Source: Brucella pseudintermedia
Lineage (GTDB): Bacteria > Pseudomonadota > Alphaproteobacteria > Rhizobiales > Rhizobiaceae
Reading direction: 5' to 3' (one strand)
Length of the DNA stretch: 64,000 nucleotides
Assembly: GCF_042697365.1 (NCBI RefSeq)
Contig: NZ_CP137604.1
Part shown: piece by piece, positions 8,026 through 16,378 of the stretch
Layout: the number at the start of each line of letters is the position of its first letter
Numbering within the stretch: the stretch's first letter is position 1
Notes under the pieces: generated by a model
Seen by the model: only the letters and a program-made list of their open reading frames with translations
Told to the model about the DNA's origin: nothing
Databases searched by the model: none
Position numbers and translations under genes: made by a program

Positions 8026-8609
8026 TGCAGATGCAACCCAACAGGCCGAAAGGCTGTTTCGTCGCCGTTGTCGGCCCCAGCGGGGCCGGCAAGGATACGA
8101 TCATGGATGCGGCGCGTGTGGCTCTTGCGGGCGACACGCGTTTTCATTTCGTGCGTCGCACCATCACCCGCCCGCAAATGCCGGGAACGGAAGATCACGA
8201 CAGTCTGGACGAAGCGGCGTTCGCGAAATTGGCGGGCGAGGGTGCATTCGCCCTGCATTGGCAGGCGCATGGCTTGAGCTATGGATTGCCGAAATCGCTG
8301 GAGGGGGAAATCGCGGATGGAACGGTGGTTATCGCCAATGTCTCGCGTCGGGTCTTGAGCGATATCCGCAGGCTCTATGCCTCGCGTTCGGTAGTGGTAA
8401 TAACGGCCCGACCGGAAGTTCTGGCGGAACGGCTCGCATCGCGCGGTCGCGAAAGCCGCGAGGAAATCGCGGCGCGACTTGCGCGTGAAGTCAGCTTCGA
8501 TGACGGTGCGGGAGATGTTGTCACAATAGACAATTCCGGCGAAGTCGGCCTATCCACAAACGCGTTCCTGCACCATCTGCAAGAAATCAGCGTTAAAACA
8601 ATCGCTTGA
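8025..8609 (+). CDS. phnN: Ribose 1,5-bisphosphate phosphokinase PhnN
   Basis: 194 aa guanylate-kinase-like P-loop enzyme. The P-loop GPSGAGKDT is at about residues 15-23, followed by RRTITRPQMPGTEDHDSLDE. PhnN phosphorylates ribose-1,5-bisphosphate to PRPP, the last step that returns the ribose scaffold to metabolism. The ATG at 8025 overlaps the phnM stop codon and is preferred to an in-frame start nine codons earlier inside phnM. It is the last gene of the catabolic run; phnP, which makes its substrate, is not in this cluster. Confidence 0.92.
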   Translation: MQMQPNRPKGCFVAVVGPSGAGKDTIMDAARVALAGDTRFHFVRRTITRPQMPGTEDHDSLDEAAFAKLAGEGAFALHWQAHGLSYGLPKSLEGEIADGTVVIANVSRRVLSDIRRLYASRSVVVITARPEVLAERLASRGRESREEIAARLAREVSFDDGAGDVVTIDNSGEVGLSTNAFLHHLQEISVKTIA

Positions 8610-8644
8610 TTAGATTTTCTATAGTGGCGTGTAAATTTACACAA

Positions 8645-8673
8645 ACGTCATTATGCTTTCATTGCAGTGTCAT
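8645..8673 (+). promoter_or_regulatory. Triple Pho-box half-site array upstream of phnC
   Basis: Three 7-mers lie at exact 11-bp spacing: ACGTCAT (8645), CTTTCAT (8656) and GTGTCAT (8667). The alphaproteobacterial PhoB consensus is CTKTCAT-N4-CTGTCAT. The array ends about 38 bp before the phnC start, so it should give the importer its own PhoB-controlled promoter, separate from phnG. Confidence 0.65.
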
Positions 8674-8711
8674 GGAAGCAATTCAGAGTGAGCATGAATG
8701 GAGAAGAATTC

Positions 8712-9542
8712 ATGCTTCAACTGAAAAACATAACGCGCCGCTATAATGACAAGGTGGCGGTTTCGGGGGTGGACCTTGAAATCGAGCCGGGCACGTTTGT
8801 GGGAATTATCGGGCGCTCGGGCGCGGGCAAGTCGACGCTTCTGCGCATGATCAATCGTCTCGTCGAGCCTTCAGAGGGGACCATTCACTGGGACGGTCGC
8901 GACGTCACGGGCCTGAAGGGCTCGGCGCTGCGCGACTGGCGCGCGCAATGCGCGATGATTTTCCAGCATTTCAATCTGGTTGATCGCCTCGATGTTCTGA
9001 CGAATGTTCTGATGGGTCGCCTGAACTATGTTTCGACGCCGAAGTCGCTTCTGCGCATCTGGAGCGATGAGGAACGCCTGATCGCTCTTTCCGCCTTGCA
9101 GCAGTTCGACATTGCGCATCTTGCGGCGCACCGCGCCGACGAGCTGTCGGGCGGCCAGCAGCAGCGCGTGGCGATTGCCCGTGCGCTTGTGCAGCAGCCG
9201 CGCATCATTCTCGCAGACGAGCCGATTGCATCGCTTGATCCGCGCAACACCCGCAGCGTCATGGACGCCTTGCGCCGCATCAATCGCGAATACGGCATCA
9301 CGGTTCTCTGCAATCTGCACTCGCTCGATATTGCGCGCAGCTATTGCGACCGTCTGGTCGGCATGTCTGCCGGCAAGATCGTCTTCCGGGGCACGCCGTC
9401 GATGCTGACTGAAATGGCGGCTCGCGACCTTTACGGCATGGAAGCCGCTGACGTCATCGATGCCGATGAGCAGCAGGACGAACCGTTGCCAATGCCAGTT
9501 CCGCAGTCGGCCGAAGCCGTTCTGCGCCAGCTTTCCGCCTAG
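8712..9542 (+). CDS. phnC: Phosphonate ABC transporter ATP-binding protein PhnC
   Basis: 276 aa ABC ATPase. Walker A is GRSGAGKST (about residue 38), the signature LSGGQQQRVAIARAL and Walker B IILADEPIASLD, with the downstream NLHSLDIA switch region typical of PhnC. The ATG at 8712 is chosen because GGAGAAG precedes it; two in-frame upstream ATG/GTG codons give only a poorly conserved extension. First gene of the importer operon, behind a triple Pho-box array. A palindromic intergenic repeat separates it from phnD. Confidence 0.92.
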   Translation: MLQLKNITRRYNDKVAVSGVDLEIEPGTFVGIIGRSGAGKSTLLRMINRLVEPSEGTIHWDGRDVTGLKGSALRDWRAQCAMIFQHFNLVDRLDVLTNVLMGRLNYVSTPKSLLRIWSDEERLIALSALQQFDIAHLAAHRADELSGGQQQRVAIARALVQQPRIILADEPIASLDPRNTRSVMDALRRINREYGITVLCNLHSLDIARSYCDRLVGMSAGKIVFRGTPSMLTEMAARDLYGMEAADVIDADEQQDEPLPMPVPQSAEAVLRQLSA

Positions 9543-9543
9543 G

Positions 9544-9636
9544 GCATGATTCCGAAAAGTGGGAACCGGTTTTCGGATAAATCATGCTCAAACGAACTCA
9601 AAGCGAGATGACATTTCAAGTTTAGGACATCCCGCT
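9544..9636. repeat. Rhizobial-type palindromic intergenic repeat (copy 1)
   Basis: Two adjacent hairpins lie between phnC and phnD. The first (9544-9587) pairs GCATGAT with ATCATGC and TCCGAAAA with TTTTCGGA around GTGGGAACC. The second (9602-9636) pairs AGCGAGATG with CATCCCGCT. The GTGGGAACCGGTTTTC core is characteristic of RIME-like dispersed elements of Rhizobiales. Copy 2 lies between phnE1 and phnE2. Confidence 0.7.
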
Positions 9637-9685
9637 CTGAACGTCGGAAAAATACACTCCAATCGGGGATTAACAGGAGATACTC

Positions 9686-10612
9686 ATGCTTAACCGTAGA
9701 ACCTTTCTGGCGGCTGTCGCGCTCACCGCTACGATGACCTTCAATGCCCAGGCTGCTGACTGGAGCAAGGACTACCCGGAAATCGTTCTGGGCGTGATCC
9801 CGGCGGAAAACGCCTCGACTACGTCCGACCGCTATGCGCCGCTCGCTGCCTATCTCGGCAAGGAACTCGGCACCAAGGTAACGCTGCGCGTCGCCAACGA
9901 CTATGCAGCCGTTATCGAAGGCCAGCGCGCCGGTAACATCCAGATCGCATTCTATGGCCCGGCGTCCTACGCCCGCGCCGTCATGACTGGCGTCGAAACC
10001 ACGCCGCTCGTCAACCAGCGCCACGATACCGGCGTCAACGGCTATTATTCGGTCGTTTATGTTCGCGCCGACAGCCCGTACCAGAAGATGGACGACCTGA
10101 AGGGCAAGACCATTGCTCTCGTCGATCCGAACTCGACTTCGGGCAACAATGCGCCGCGCTTCTTCCTCAACCGCGAAGGCTATAGCGTCGATACGTTCTT
10201 CGGTAAGAACTTCTTCGCCGGCAGCCACGAAAACGCAGTTCTCGCTCTGGCGCAGGGCACCGCCGATGCCGCTGCCAACTCCTGGAACTCGGAAAACGAT
10301 TCCAACCTGACCCGCATGGTCAGCCGCGGCGTTCTGAAGGATGCCAACGGCAAGGAACTGACGAAGGACGACTTCCGCATCATCTTCAAGTCGGACTTCC
10401 TTCCTGAGGGCCCGTTCGCTGTTCTCAGCACCCTGCCGGACCAGCTGAAGGCCGACATCAAACAGGCTTTCCTCGACATGCCGAAGAAGGACAAGGCTGG
10501 CTTTGATGCTCTTTCCGACGGCAAGGATCAGGAATTCGTAGCCACCGAAGCCAAGGACTACGAGCCGATCATCGAAATGCTCAAGTTCAACGACAAGGCT
10601 CGCAAGTCCTGA
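9686..10612 (+). CDS. phnD: Phosphonate ABC transporter substrate-binding protein PhnD
   Basis: 308 aa periplasmic binding protein. The N-terminus MLNRRTFLAAVALTATMTF plus NAQA is a signal peptide with likely cleavage after AQA, about residue 24. Family motifs include LGVIPAENASTTSDRYAPLAAYLGKELG and DLKGKTIALVDPNSTSGNNAPRFFL. It captures phosphonates for the PhnC/PhnE permease. The SD AGGAGA lies 6 bases before the ATG. A perfect 13-bp stem terminator follows at once, probably allowing PhnD to be made in excess over the membrane subunits. Confidence 0.93.
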   Translation: MLNRRTFLAAVALTATMTFNAQAADWSKDYPEIVLGVIPAENASTTSDRYAPLAAYLGKELGTKVTLRVANDYAAVIEGQRAGNIQIAFYGPASYARAVMTGVETTPLVNQRHDTGVNGYYSVVYVRADSPYQKMDDLKGKTIALVDPNSTSGNNAPRFFLNREGYSVDTFFGKNFFAGSHENAVLALAQGTADAAANSWNSENDSNLTRMVSRGVLKDANGKELTKDDFRIIFKSDFLPEGPFAVLSTLPDQLKADIKQAFLDMPKKDKAGFDALSDGKDQEFVATEAKDYEPIIEMLKFNDKARKS

Positions 10613-10627
10613 TCCGTAGAACAATTG

Positions 10628-10665
10628 AAGTGCCCGAAGCCGCAAAAGCTTCGGGCACTTTTGTT
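10628..10665 (+). terminator. Intra-operon terminator/attenuator after phnD
   Basis: A perfect 13-bp stem, AAGTGCCCGAAGC pairing with GCTTCGGGCACTT, has loop CGCAAAA and is followed by TTGTT. It lies between phnD and phnE1 on the coding strand. Partial termination here would set a binding-protein to permease ratio. Confidence 0.8.
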
Positions 10666-10677
10666 AGGGAATCTCGC

Positions 10678-11550
10678 ATGACGGTATCCTCACTCGACGG
10701 CAGTGGTGCAAAGAGCCTGCTTGCCGATTATCGCAGGGAAGTCGGCAAACGGCGGCTCTACGGTATCGCGCTTCTCCTTGCGCTTGTCCTTGTCGCTATT
10801 GCTGCCTCCGTCGTTGCCGATGTTCGGCCCGGCACATTGGTCGAAAATCTATTTCGCTTCACAAGCTATCTCGGCCGCATTCTGCCGGATCTGACCATTG
10901 CCAATTTCTGGGGCGATCTCGCCGCCTGGTACTGGAACCTCGGCGGCTGGCTGAAGATGCTGTTCGAGACGCTGCTGATCGCCTATCTGGCGACATTGAT
11001 CGGCGCAGTCGTTGCTTTCGCTGCCTCATTCGCGGCTTCATCAAACATGGCCCCCAATTCCACGGTACGCTTCGTCGTCCGTCGCGGGTTGGAATTGTTG
11101 CGCACGGTTCCCGAAATCGTCTTCGCGCTGCTTTTCGTCATCGCCTTCGGTCTTGGGCCGATGGCCGGTGTACTGGCGCTGATGCTGCACACGACAGGAG
11201 CGCTGGGCAAGCTGTTCTCCGAAGTCGTCGAGAATATCGACATGCGACCGGTGGAAGGCATTCGCGCATCCGGCGGTTCCGGCCTGCAGGTCATCCGCTT
11301 TGCCGTGCTGCCGCAAGTGGCCGCGAATTTTGCTTCCTATGGCCTGCTGCGCTTTGAAATCAACGTGCGCGGCGCTTCCGTCATGGGATTTGTGGGGGCG
11401 GGCGGCATCGGGCAGGAACTGCTCACCTCGATCCGCCAGTTCTATTACAGCGATGTCAGCGCCATCCTGCTTCTTATCATCGTGACGATCTTCGTCATCG
11501 ATCTCGTCACACAGCGAGTTCGCCACGCGCTTCTTGGCCGTATTGGCTAG
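10678..11550 (+). CDS. phnE: Phosphonate ABC transporter permease PhnE (first copy)
   Basis: 290 aa inner-membrane permease with several hydrophobic helices, including YGIALLLALVLVAIAASVVA near residue 25 and LIAYLATLIGAVVAFAASFA near 105. The cytoplasmic EAA-type loop is around VEGIRASGGSGLQVIRFAVLPQV. The ATG at 10678 follows AGGGAATCTCGC and is preferred to a GTG inside the terminator stem. It pairs with the second permease at 11670, separated by a palindromic repeat. Two PhnE paralogues in tandem are common in Rhizobiales and probably form a heterodimeric channel. Confidence 0.9.
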   Translation: MTVSSLDGSGAKSLLADYRREVGKRRLYGIALLLALVLVAIAASVVADVRPGTLVENLFRFTSYLGRILPDLTIANFWGDLAAWYWNLGGWLKMLFETLLIAYLATLIGAVVAFAASFAASSNMAPNSTVRFVVRRGLELLRTVPEIVFALLFVIAFGLGPMAGVLALMLHTTGALGKLFSEVVENIDMRPVEGIRASGGSGLQVIRFAVLPQVAANFASYGLLRFEINVRGASVMGFVGAGGIGQELLTSIRQFYYSDVSAILLLIIVTIFVIDLVTQRVRHALLGRIG

Positions 11551-11653
11551 AGCACGTCTCCCGGAAGTGGGAACCGGTTTCGGGTCAAAGACATGCGATA
11601 AAAACAAACAAATAGAGCATTTCCAATGATTCAATCAAAACAGGAAATGCTCT
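11551..11653. repeat. Rhizobial-type palindromic intergenic repeat (copy 2)
   Basis: It has the same two-hairpin layout as copy 1. The left part contains GGAAGTGGGAACCGGTTTC. The right part pairs AGAGCATTTCC (11614-11624) perfectly with GGAAATGCTCT (11643-11653). It occupies nearly the whole gap between the two permease genes, so it must be transcribed as part of the operon mRNA. Confidence 0.7.
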
Positions 11654-11669
11654 AGACTGGGAGATTACC

Positions 11670-12542
11670 ATGACTGATGTAGCACAAAGTCTCTCCCGTG
11701 AGGCACAGGCGCACGAAAAAGAACTGAGGGCCGAATATGCCGATCTGTTCGGCAATGGCCGCACATGGCGCAATCTGGCGATCTTGACCGTAGCCCTTAT
11801 CGCCTCGGTCTGGTTCGCCTTTTACTGGCTCGATTTTTCGCTGCTGCGGATTCTGAACGGACTCGGTCGCCTCGGCGATTTCGCCTTGATGATGATGCCT
11901 CCGTCCTCCGGCGGGCGTTTCAGCCTTTATCTGTGGTCGATGATGGAAACGCTGGCAATTGCCTATCTCGGTACCTTGCTGGCGGCGATCCTTGCCTTCC
12001 CGTTCGGCTTTCTGGCGGCGAAGAACATCATTCCCAATGTATTCGTGCATTTCGGCATTCGCCGCTTCCTCGACACCATTCGCGGCGTGGACACGCTGAT
12101 CTGGGCGCTGATCTGGGTTTCGGTGGTAGGGCTTGGGCCGTTCGCCGGCATTCTCGCCATTGCCTGCTCGGATTTCGGCGCATTCGGCAAGCTGTTCTCG
12201 GAAGCCATTGAGGGCGCCGACAAGAAGCCGGTCGAAGGCGTGGTCTCATCGGGTGGCGGCAGGCTGCATGGCTATCGCTTCGGCGTCCTGCCGCAGGTTC
12301 TGCCATTGATCGGCAGTCAGGTGCTTTATTTCTTCGAGTCGAATACCCGTTCGGCAACGATCATCGGCATTGTCGGCGCAGGCGGCATCGGCGCGCATCT
12401 GGCCGAGCAGATCAAGGTTTTGAACCTTCAGGACGTTTCGTTCCTGATCGTCATGATCCTGATTGCCGTTGCCGTGATCGACTGGTTCTCGTCAAAGCTT
12501 CGCCACGCCATGATCGGCAAGAAGGCGCAGAAATCCGCCTAA
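11670..12542 (+). CDS. phnE: Phosphonate ABC transporter permease PhnE (second copy)
   Basis: 290 aa permease paralogous to the preceding gene. Hydrophobic segments include LAILTVALIASVWFAFYWL near residue 32 and TLAIAYLGTLLAAILAFPFG near 95. The EAA loop is VEGVVSSGGGRLHGYRFGVLPQV and the C-terminal part GIVGAGGIGAHL is conserved with PhnE. The ATG follows GGGAGATTACC. Its stop overlaps the convergent marC stop by a few bases, ending the phn region. It works with PhnC and PhnD to import phosphonates. Confidence 0.9.
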   Translation: MTDVAQSLSREAQAHEKELRAEYADLFGNGRTWRNLAILTVALIASVWFAFYWLDFSLLRILNGLGRLGDFALMMMPPSSGGRFSLYLWSMMETLAIAYLGTLLAAILAFPFGFLAAKNIIPNVFVHFGIRRFLDTIRGVDTLIWALIWVSVVGLGPFAGILAIACSDFGAFGKLFSEAIEGADKKPVEGVVSSGGGRLHGYRFGVLPQVLPLIGSQVLYFFESNTRSATIIGIVGAGGIGAHLAEQIKVLNLQDVSFLIVMILIAVAVIDWFSSKLRHAMIGKKAQKSA

Positions 12543-13168
12543 CCGGTGATAAGCGTCTTGACGCCATCGGCCACGAACTGCACGGCAAGCGCCGCCAGAA
12601 TGACGCCGAGAAGGCGGGTCAGGATTGAACGGCCGGTTTCGCCAAGGAACCGGTCGACGCGCTCTGCCAGCAGCAGCACGAGATAGGTGATGAACAGGCA
12701 GACGAAGATGACGCCGAGAAGGGCCGCTTTCGGCCCCACGCCTTCAAAGGAATTTGAGGTGAGCACAATAGCCGAAATCGCGCCCGGACCGGCAATCAGC
12801 GGGATGGCGAGCGGGAAGGCGGCTATGTTGCGGATATGGTCCTTGGTGATCGCAACCTCGGCGCTCTTTTCCTTGCGCTCCGTCCGCTTCTCGAAAATCA
12901 TTTCAAAGGCGATCCAGAACAGAAGAAGGCCACCCGCGACGCGGAACGCGCCGATGGTAATGCCGAACATGCCGAGTATCTGCGCGCCTGCAATGGCAAA
13001 GAGCGCCATCACGATAAAGCCGATAATAGAGGCGCGAAGCGCCACCTGTCCGCGATGATGCCGCTCCATCCCCGGCGTCAGCGCCAGGAACAACGGCGCC
13101 AGTCCGGGCGGATCGATCGTAACAAGCAGGGTGACGAAGGCGCTGAAAACCGTGTCGTAGAACCCCAT
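12539..13168 (-). CDS. MarC-family inner-membrane protein
   Basis: 209 aa integral membrane protein with about six hydrophobic helices. It starts MGFYDTVFSAFVTLLVTIDPPGLAPLFLALTPG; the TIDPPG-like motif in helix 1 is diagnostic of the MarC/UPF0056 family, and AIPLIAGPGAISAIVL in the centre is the second conserved block. Despite the name, MarC proteins have no proven drug-export role and their function is unknown. It converges with phnE, the stops overlapping, and is divergent from gyrA. Confidence 0.88.
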   Translation of the reverse strand: MGFYDTVFSAFVTLLVTIDPPGLAPLFLALTPGMERHHRGQVALRASIIGFIVMALFAIAGAQILGMFGITIGAFRVAGGLLLFWIAFEMIFEKRTERKEKSAEVAITKDHIRNIAAFPLAIPLIAGPGAISAIVLTSNSFEGVGPKAALLGVIFVCLFITYLVLLLAERVDRFLGETGRSILTRLLGVILAALAVQFVADGVKTLITG

Positions 13169-13350
13169 GCTGCACGCGCCCTTCCTGTTGGCATGTTATG
13201 CTCGATCGGATACATGGATTGTAGACGATCACGAGCACATGGTCGATGCAAAGCGCGAGGTCGGGCAACATCCTTGCCCAATCTTTATGTGAATATCTTT
13301 TAAGTCATTGAATTAACGTGCGGAAATAGCTTGCCGAAAAGGTCGTGAAA

Positions 13351-13379
13351 TTGGCGTTTTTTGCTGGTTTCCGTTATAA
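13351..13379 (+). promoter_or_regulatory. Candidate sigma70 promoter of gyrA
   Basis: TTGGCG, a 17-bp spacer and TTATAA lie about 40 bp upstream of the gyrA start. Only the hexamers and spacing support it. Confidence 0.35.
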
Positions 13380-13418
13380 AGTGACTTTATCGATTCTGTT
13401 GAGAAAGAAATCTGAATA

Positions 13419-16226
13419 GTGTCAGATCAAACGCCTCCACCCGGTTCCGACGATATGAATGGTGGCCCAAACGGCGGCCCTAGCGGTATCGAACCGATTT
13501 CCATTATCGAGGAGATGCAGCGCTCCTATCTCGATTACGCCATGAGCGTTATCGTGAGCCGTGCGCTGCCCGATGTGCGCGACGGCCTGAAGCCCGTGCA
13601 TCGCCGCATTCTCCACGCCATGAACGAGATGAACCTTGCCTATAATCGCCCGTACCGCAAGTCGGCGGGTGTTGTCGGTGAGGTGATGGGTAAGTATCAC
13701 CCGCATGGCGACGCTTCCATCTATGACGCCCTCGTGCGCATGGCGCAGGATTTTTCCATGCGCGATCCGCTGGTCGACGGGCAGGGCAATTTCGGCTCCA
13801 TCGACGGCGATCCCCCGGCGGCGATGCGTTATACCGAATGCCGTCTGGAAAAGCTTTCCGAAACCATCCTGTCGGACATCGACAAGGATACTGTCGATTT
13901 TCAGGACAATTATGACGGCCGCGAGAAAGAGCCGGTTGTCATGCCTGCGCGCTTTCCGAACCTGCTCGTCAACGGTTCAGGCGGTATTGCGGTCGGCATG
14001 GCGACCAACATTCCGCCGCACAATCTCGGCGAAGTCATCGACGGCTGCGTTGCGCTGATCGACAATCCGGCCATTGAACTGTCGGAACTGATGGAAATCA
14101 TTCCGGGGCCGGATTTCCCGACCGGCGGCATCATCCTCGGACGCGCCGGCATCAATTCCGCCTACACGACCGGGCGCGGTTCGGTGGTCATGCGCGGACG
14201 CGCCACCATCGAGCCGATGCGCGGCGACCGTGAAGCCATCGTCATCACCGAGATCCCTTATCAGGTGAACAAGGCTTCGATGATCGAGAAGATGGCCGAG
14301 CTGGTGCGCGACAAGCGTATCGAGGGCATCTCCGACCTGCGCGATGAATCCGACCGCGAAGGCTATCGCGTCGTGGTGGAACTCAAGCGCGACGCCGTTG
14401 CCGATGTGGTGCTGAACCAGCTTTACCGCTATACGCCGCTGCAAACCTCGTTCGGCTGCAACATGGTGGCGCTGAACGGCGGCAAGCCGGAACAGCTCAA
14501 CCTGCTCGACATGCTGCGCGCCTTCGTCGTCTTCCGCGAGGAAGTCGTGACGCGCCGCACCAAGTTCCTGCTCAACAAGGCGCGCGACCGCGCGCATGTG
14601 TTGGTCGGTCTTGCGATTGCTGTCGCCAATATCGATGAAGTGATCGCGCTCATTCGCCGCGCGCCCGATCCGACGACTGCTCGCGAGCAGTTGATGGAAC
14701 GCCGTTGGCCCGCAGCCGATGTCGCGCCGCTGATCCGTCTGATCGACGATCCGCGCCACACGCTGAACGACGACAACACCTATAATCTCTCCGAGGAACA
14801 GGCGCGTGCCATTCTCGATCTGCGTTTGCAGCGCCTGACTGCGCTCGGCCGCGACGAGGTGGCTGACGAGCTGAACAAGATCGGCGAGGAAATCCGCGAC
14901 TATCTCGACATTCTCGGTTCGCGCCTGCGCGTGATGAATATCGTCAAGGAAGAGATGATCGCGGTTCGCGACGAGTTCGCAACGCCACGCCGCACCGAAA
15001 TCGGTTTCGGCGGCGCCGAAATGGATGACGAAGACCTGATCGCCCGTGAGGATATGGTCGTAACCGTCAGCCATGCAGGCTACATCAAGCGCGTGCCGCT
15101 GACGACCTATCGTGCGCAGCGCCGCGGCGGCAAGGGCCGCTCCGGCATGGCGACGAAGGACGAGGATTTCGTCACGCGCCTGTTCGTGGCAAACACGCAC
15201 ACGCCTGTTCTGTTCTTCTCCTCGCGTGGCATTGTCTACAAGGAGAAAGTCTGGCGCCTGCCGGTTGGCACGCCGCAGTCGCGTGGCAAGGCGCTCATCA
15301 ACATGCTGCCATTGCAGCAGGGCGAGCGCATCACCACCATCATGCCGCTGCCGGAAGACGAGGATAGCTGGGCAAACCTCGACGTCATGTTCTCCACGAC
15401 GCGCGGTACGGTTCGCCGCAACAAGCTGTCGGACTTCGTTCAGGTCAACCGCAACGGCAAGATCGCGATGAAGCTCGAAGACGAGGGCGATGAAATCCTC
15501 TCGGTCGATACCTGTACGGAATTCGACGACGTGCTTCTGACCTGCGCCGGTGGCCAGTGCATCCGTTTCCCCGTGACCGATGTGCGCGTCTTCGCAGGCC
15601 GCAACTCCATCGGCGTGCGCGGCATCAATCTGGCGGATGGCGACAAGGTCATCTCCATGGCGATCCTGCATCACGTCGATGCCGACGCCGCTGAGCGCTC
15701 GGCCTATCTCAAGCGTTCGATTGCCGAACGTCGCGCGCAGGGCGCGGATGACGCGGATGATATCGTGGTGGTCGGCGAGGAAGTCGGTACTGACGCCGAG
15801 CTTTCCGAAGAGCGCTATCAGGAACTGAAAGCACGCGAGCAGACGGTGCTGACCGTCAGCGAATATGGTTACGGCAAACGCTCCTCCTCCTACGAGTTCC
15901 GCGTTTCGGGCCGTGGCGGCAAGGGCATCCGTGCCACCGATACGTCGAAGACCGACGAGATCGGCAAGCTTGTCGCCCTGTTCCCGGTCGAGGCAAGCGA
16001 TCAGATCCTGCTTGTTTCCGATGGCGGACAGCTTATCCGCGTGCCGGTTGACGGTATCCGCATTGCCGGGCGTTCCACCAAGGGCGTCACGATCTTCAAC
16101 ACCGCAGACGGCGAGAAGGTCGTTTCGGTCGAGCGTATATCCGAAACGGATAGCGATGAAGAAAACGGCACCGAGGGTGAAGCTGCTTCCGAAAGCGCAG
16201 CACCGTCGGGCGGCACTGAAGAATAA
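13419..16226 (+). CDS. gyrA: DNA gyrase subunit A
   Basis: 935 aa, longer than E. coli GyrA because of an N-terminal Gly/Pro-rich extension and an acidic C-terminal tail. The catalytic tyrosine is Tyr138 in AMRYTE and the GyrA box QRRGGKG is near residue 567. The quinolone-determining segment reads GKYHPHGDASIYDALVRM, so the residue equivalent to E. coli Ser83 is Ala99; the Asp87 equivalent is Asp103. With GyrB it introduces negative supercoils. The start is GTG (GTGTCAGATCAA) with weak GAGAAAG upstream. A strong hairpin terminator follows. Confidence 0.97.
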   Translation: MSDQTPPPGSDDMNGGPNGGPSGIEPISIIEEMQRSYLDYAMSVIVSRALPDVRDGLKPVHRRILHAMNEMNLAYNRPYRKSAGVVGEVMGKYHPHGDASIYDALVRMAQDFSMRDPLVDGQGNFGSIDGDPPAAMRYTECRLEKLSETILSDIDKDTVDFQDNYDGREKEPVVMPARFPNLLVNGSGGIAVGMATNIPPHNLGEVIDGCVALIDNPAIELSELMEIIPGPDFPTGGIILGRAGINSAYTTGRGSVVMRGRATIEPMRGDREAIVITEIPYQVNKASMIEKMAELVRDKRIEGISDLRDESDREGYRVVVELKRDAVADVVLNQLYRYTPLQTSFGCNMVALNGGKPEQLNLLDMLRAFVVFREEVVTRRTKFLLNKARDRAHVLVGLAIAVANIDEVIALIRRAPDPTTAREQLMERRWPAADVAPLIRLIDDPRHTLNDDNTYNLSEEQARAILDLRLQRLTALGRDEVADELNKIGEEIRDYLDILGSRLRVMNIVKEEMIAVRDEFATPRRTEIGFGGAEMDDEDLIAREDMVVTVSHAGYIKRVPLTTYRAQRRGGKGRSGMATKDEDFVTRLFVANTHTPVLFFSSRGIVYKEKVWRLPVGTPQSRGKALINMLPLQQGERITTIMPLPEDEDSWANLDVMFSTTRGTVRRNKLSDFVQVNRNGKIAMKLEDEGDEILSVDTCTEFDDVLLTCAGGQCIRFPVTDVRVFAGRNSIGVRGINLADGDKVISMAILHHVDADAAERSAYLKRSIAERRAQGADDADDIVVVGEEVGTDAELSEERYQELKAREQTVLTVSEYGYGKRSSSYEFRVSGRGGKGIRATDTSKTDEIGKLVALFPVEASDQILLVSDGGQLIRVPVDGIRIAGRSTKGVTIFNTADGEKVVSVERISETDSDEENGTEGEAASESAAPSGGTEE

Positions 16227-16256
16227 CAAGGAGCACGGCTCTTTGTTCTGAACAAT

Positions 16257-16293
16257 GAAAAAGGCCGATGGCGGGAACCATCGGCCTTTTTCA
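16257..16293 (+). terminator. Rho-independent terminator of gyrA
   Basis: AAAAAGGCCGATGG pairs with CCATCGGCCTTTTT around loop CGGGAA, 30 bp after the gyrA stop. The A-tract and T-tract make it usable in both directions, including for the small minus-strand gene at 16379-16528. Confidence 0.85.
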
Positions 16294-16378
16294 GATGCCA
16301 AGACTGGAGGAATTGGCGATCACCGAAACTCTTTGGCAGCGAGCTCCAACGCTTGAGCGCGAACTCGACCGTTGATAC

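Noticed and set aside
13977..16301. A 774-aa open frame antisense to gyrA
   Set aside because: It is the mirror of a long GC-rich gene. Its translation is rich in His/Arg/Asp with no domain, and gyrA is certain on the other strand.
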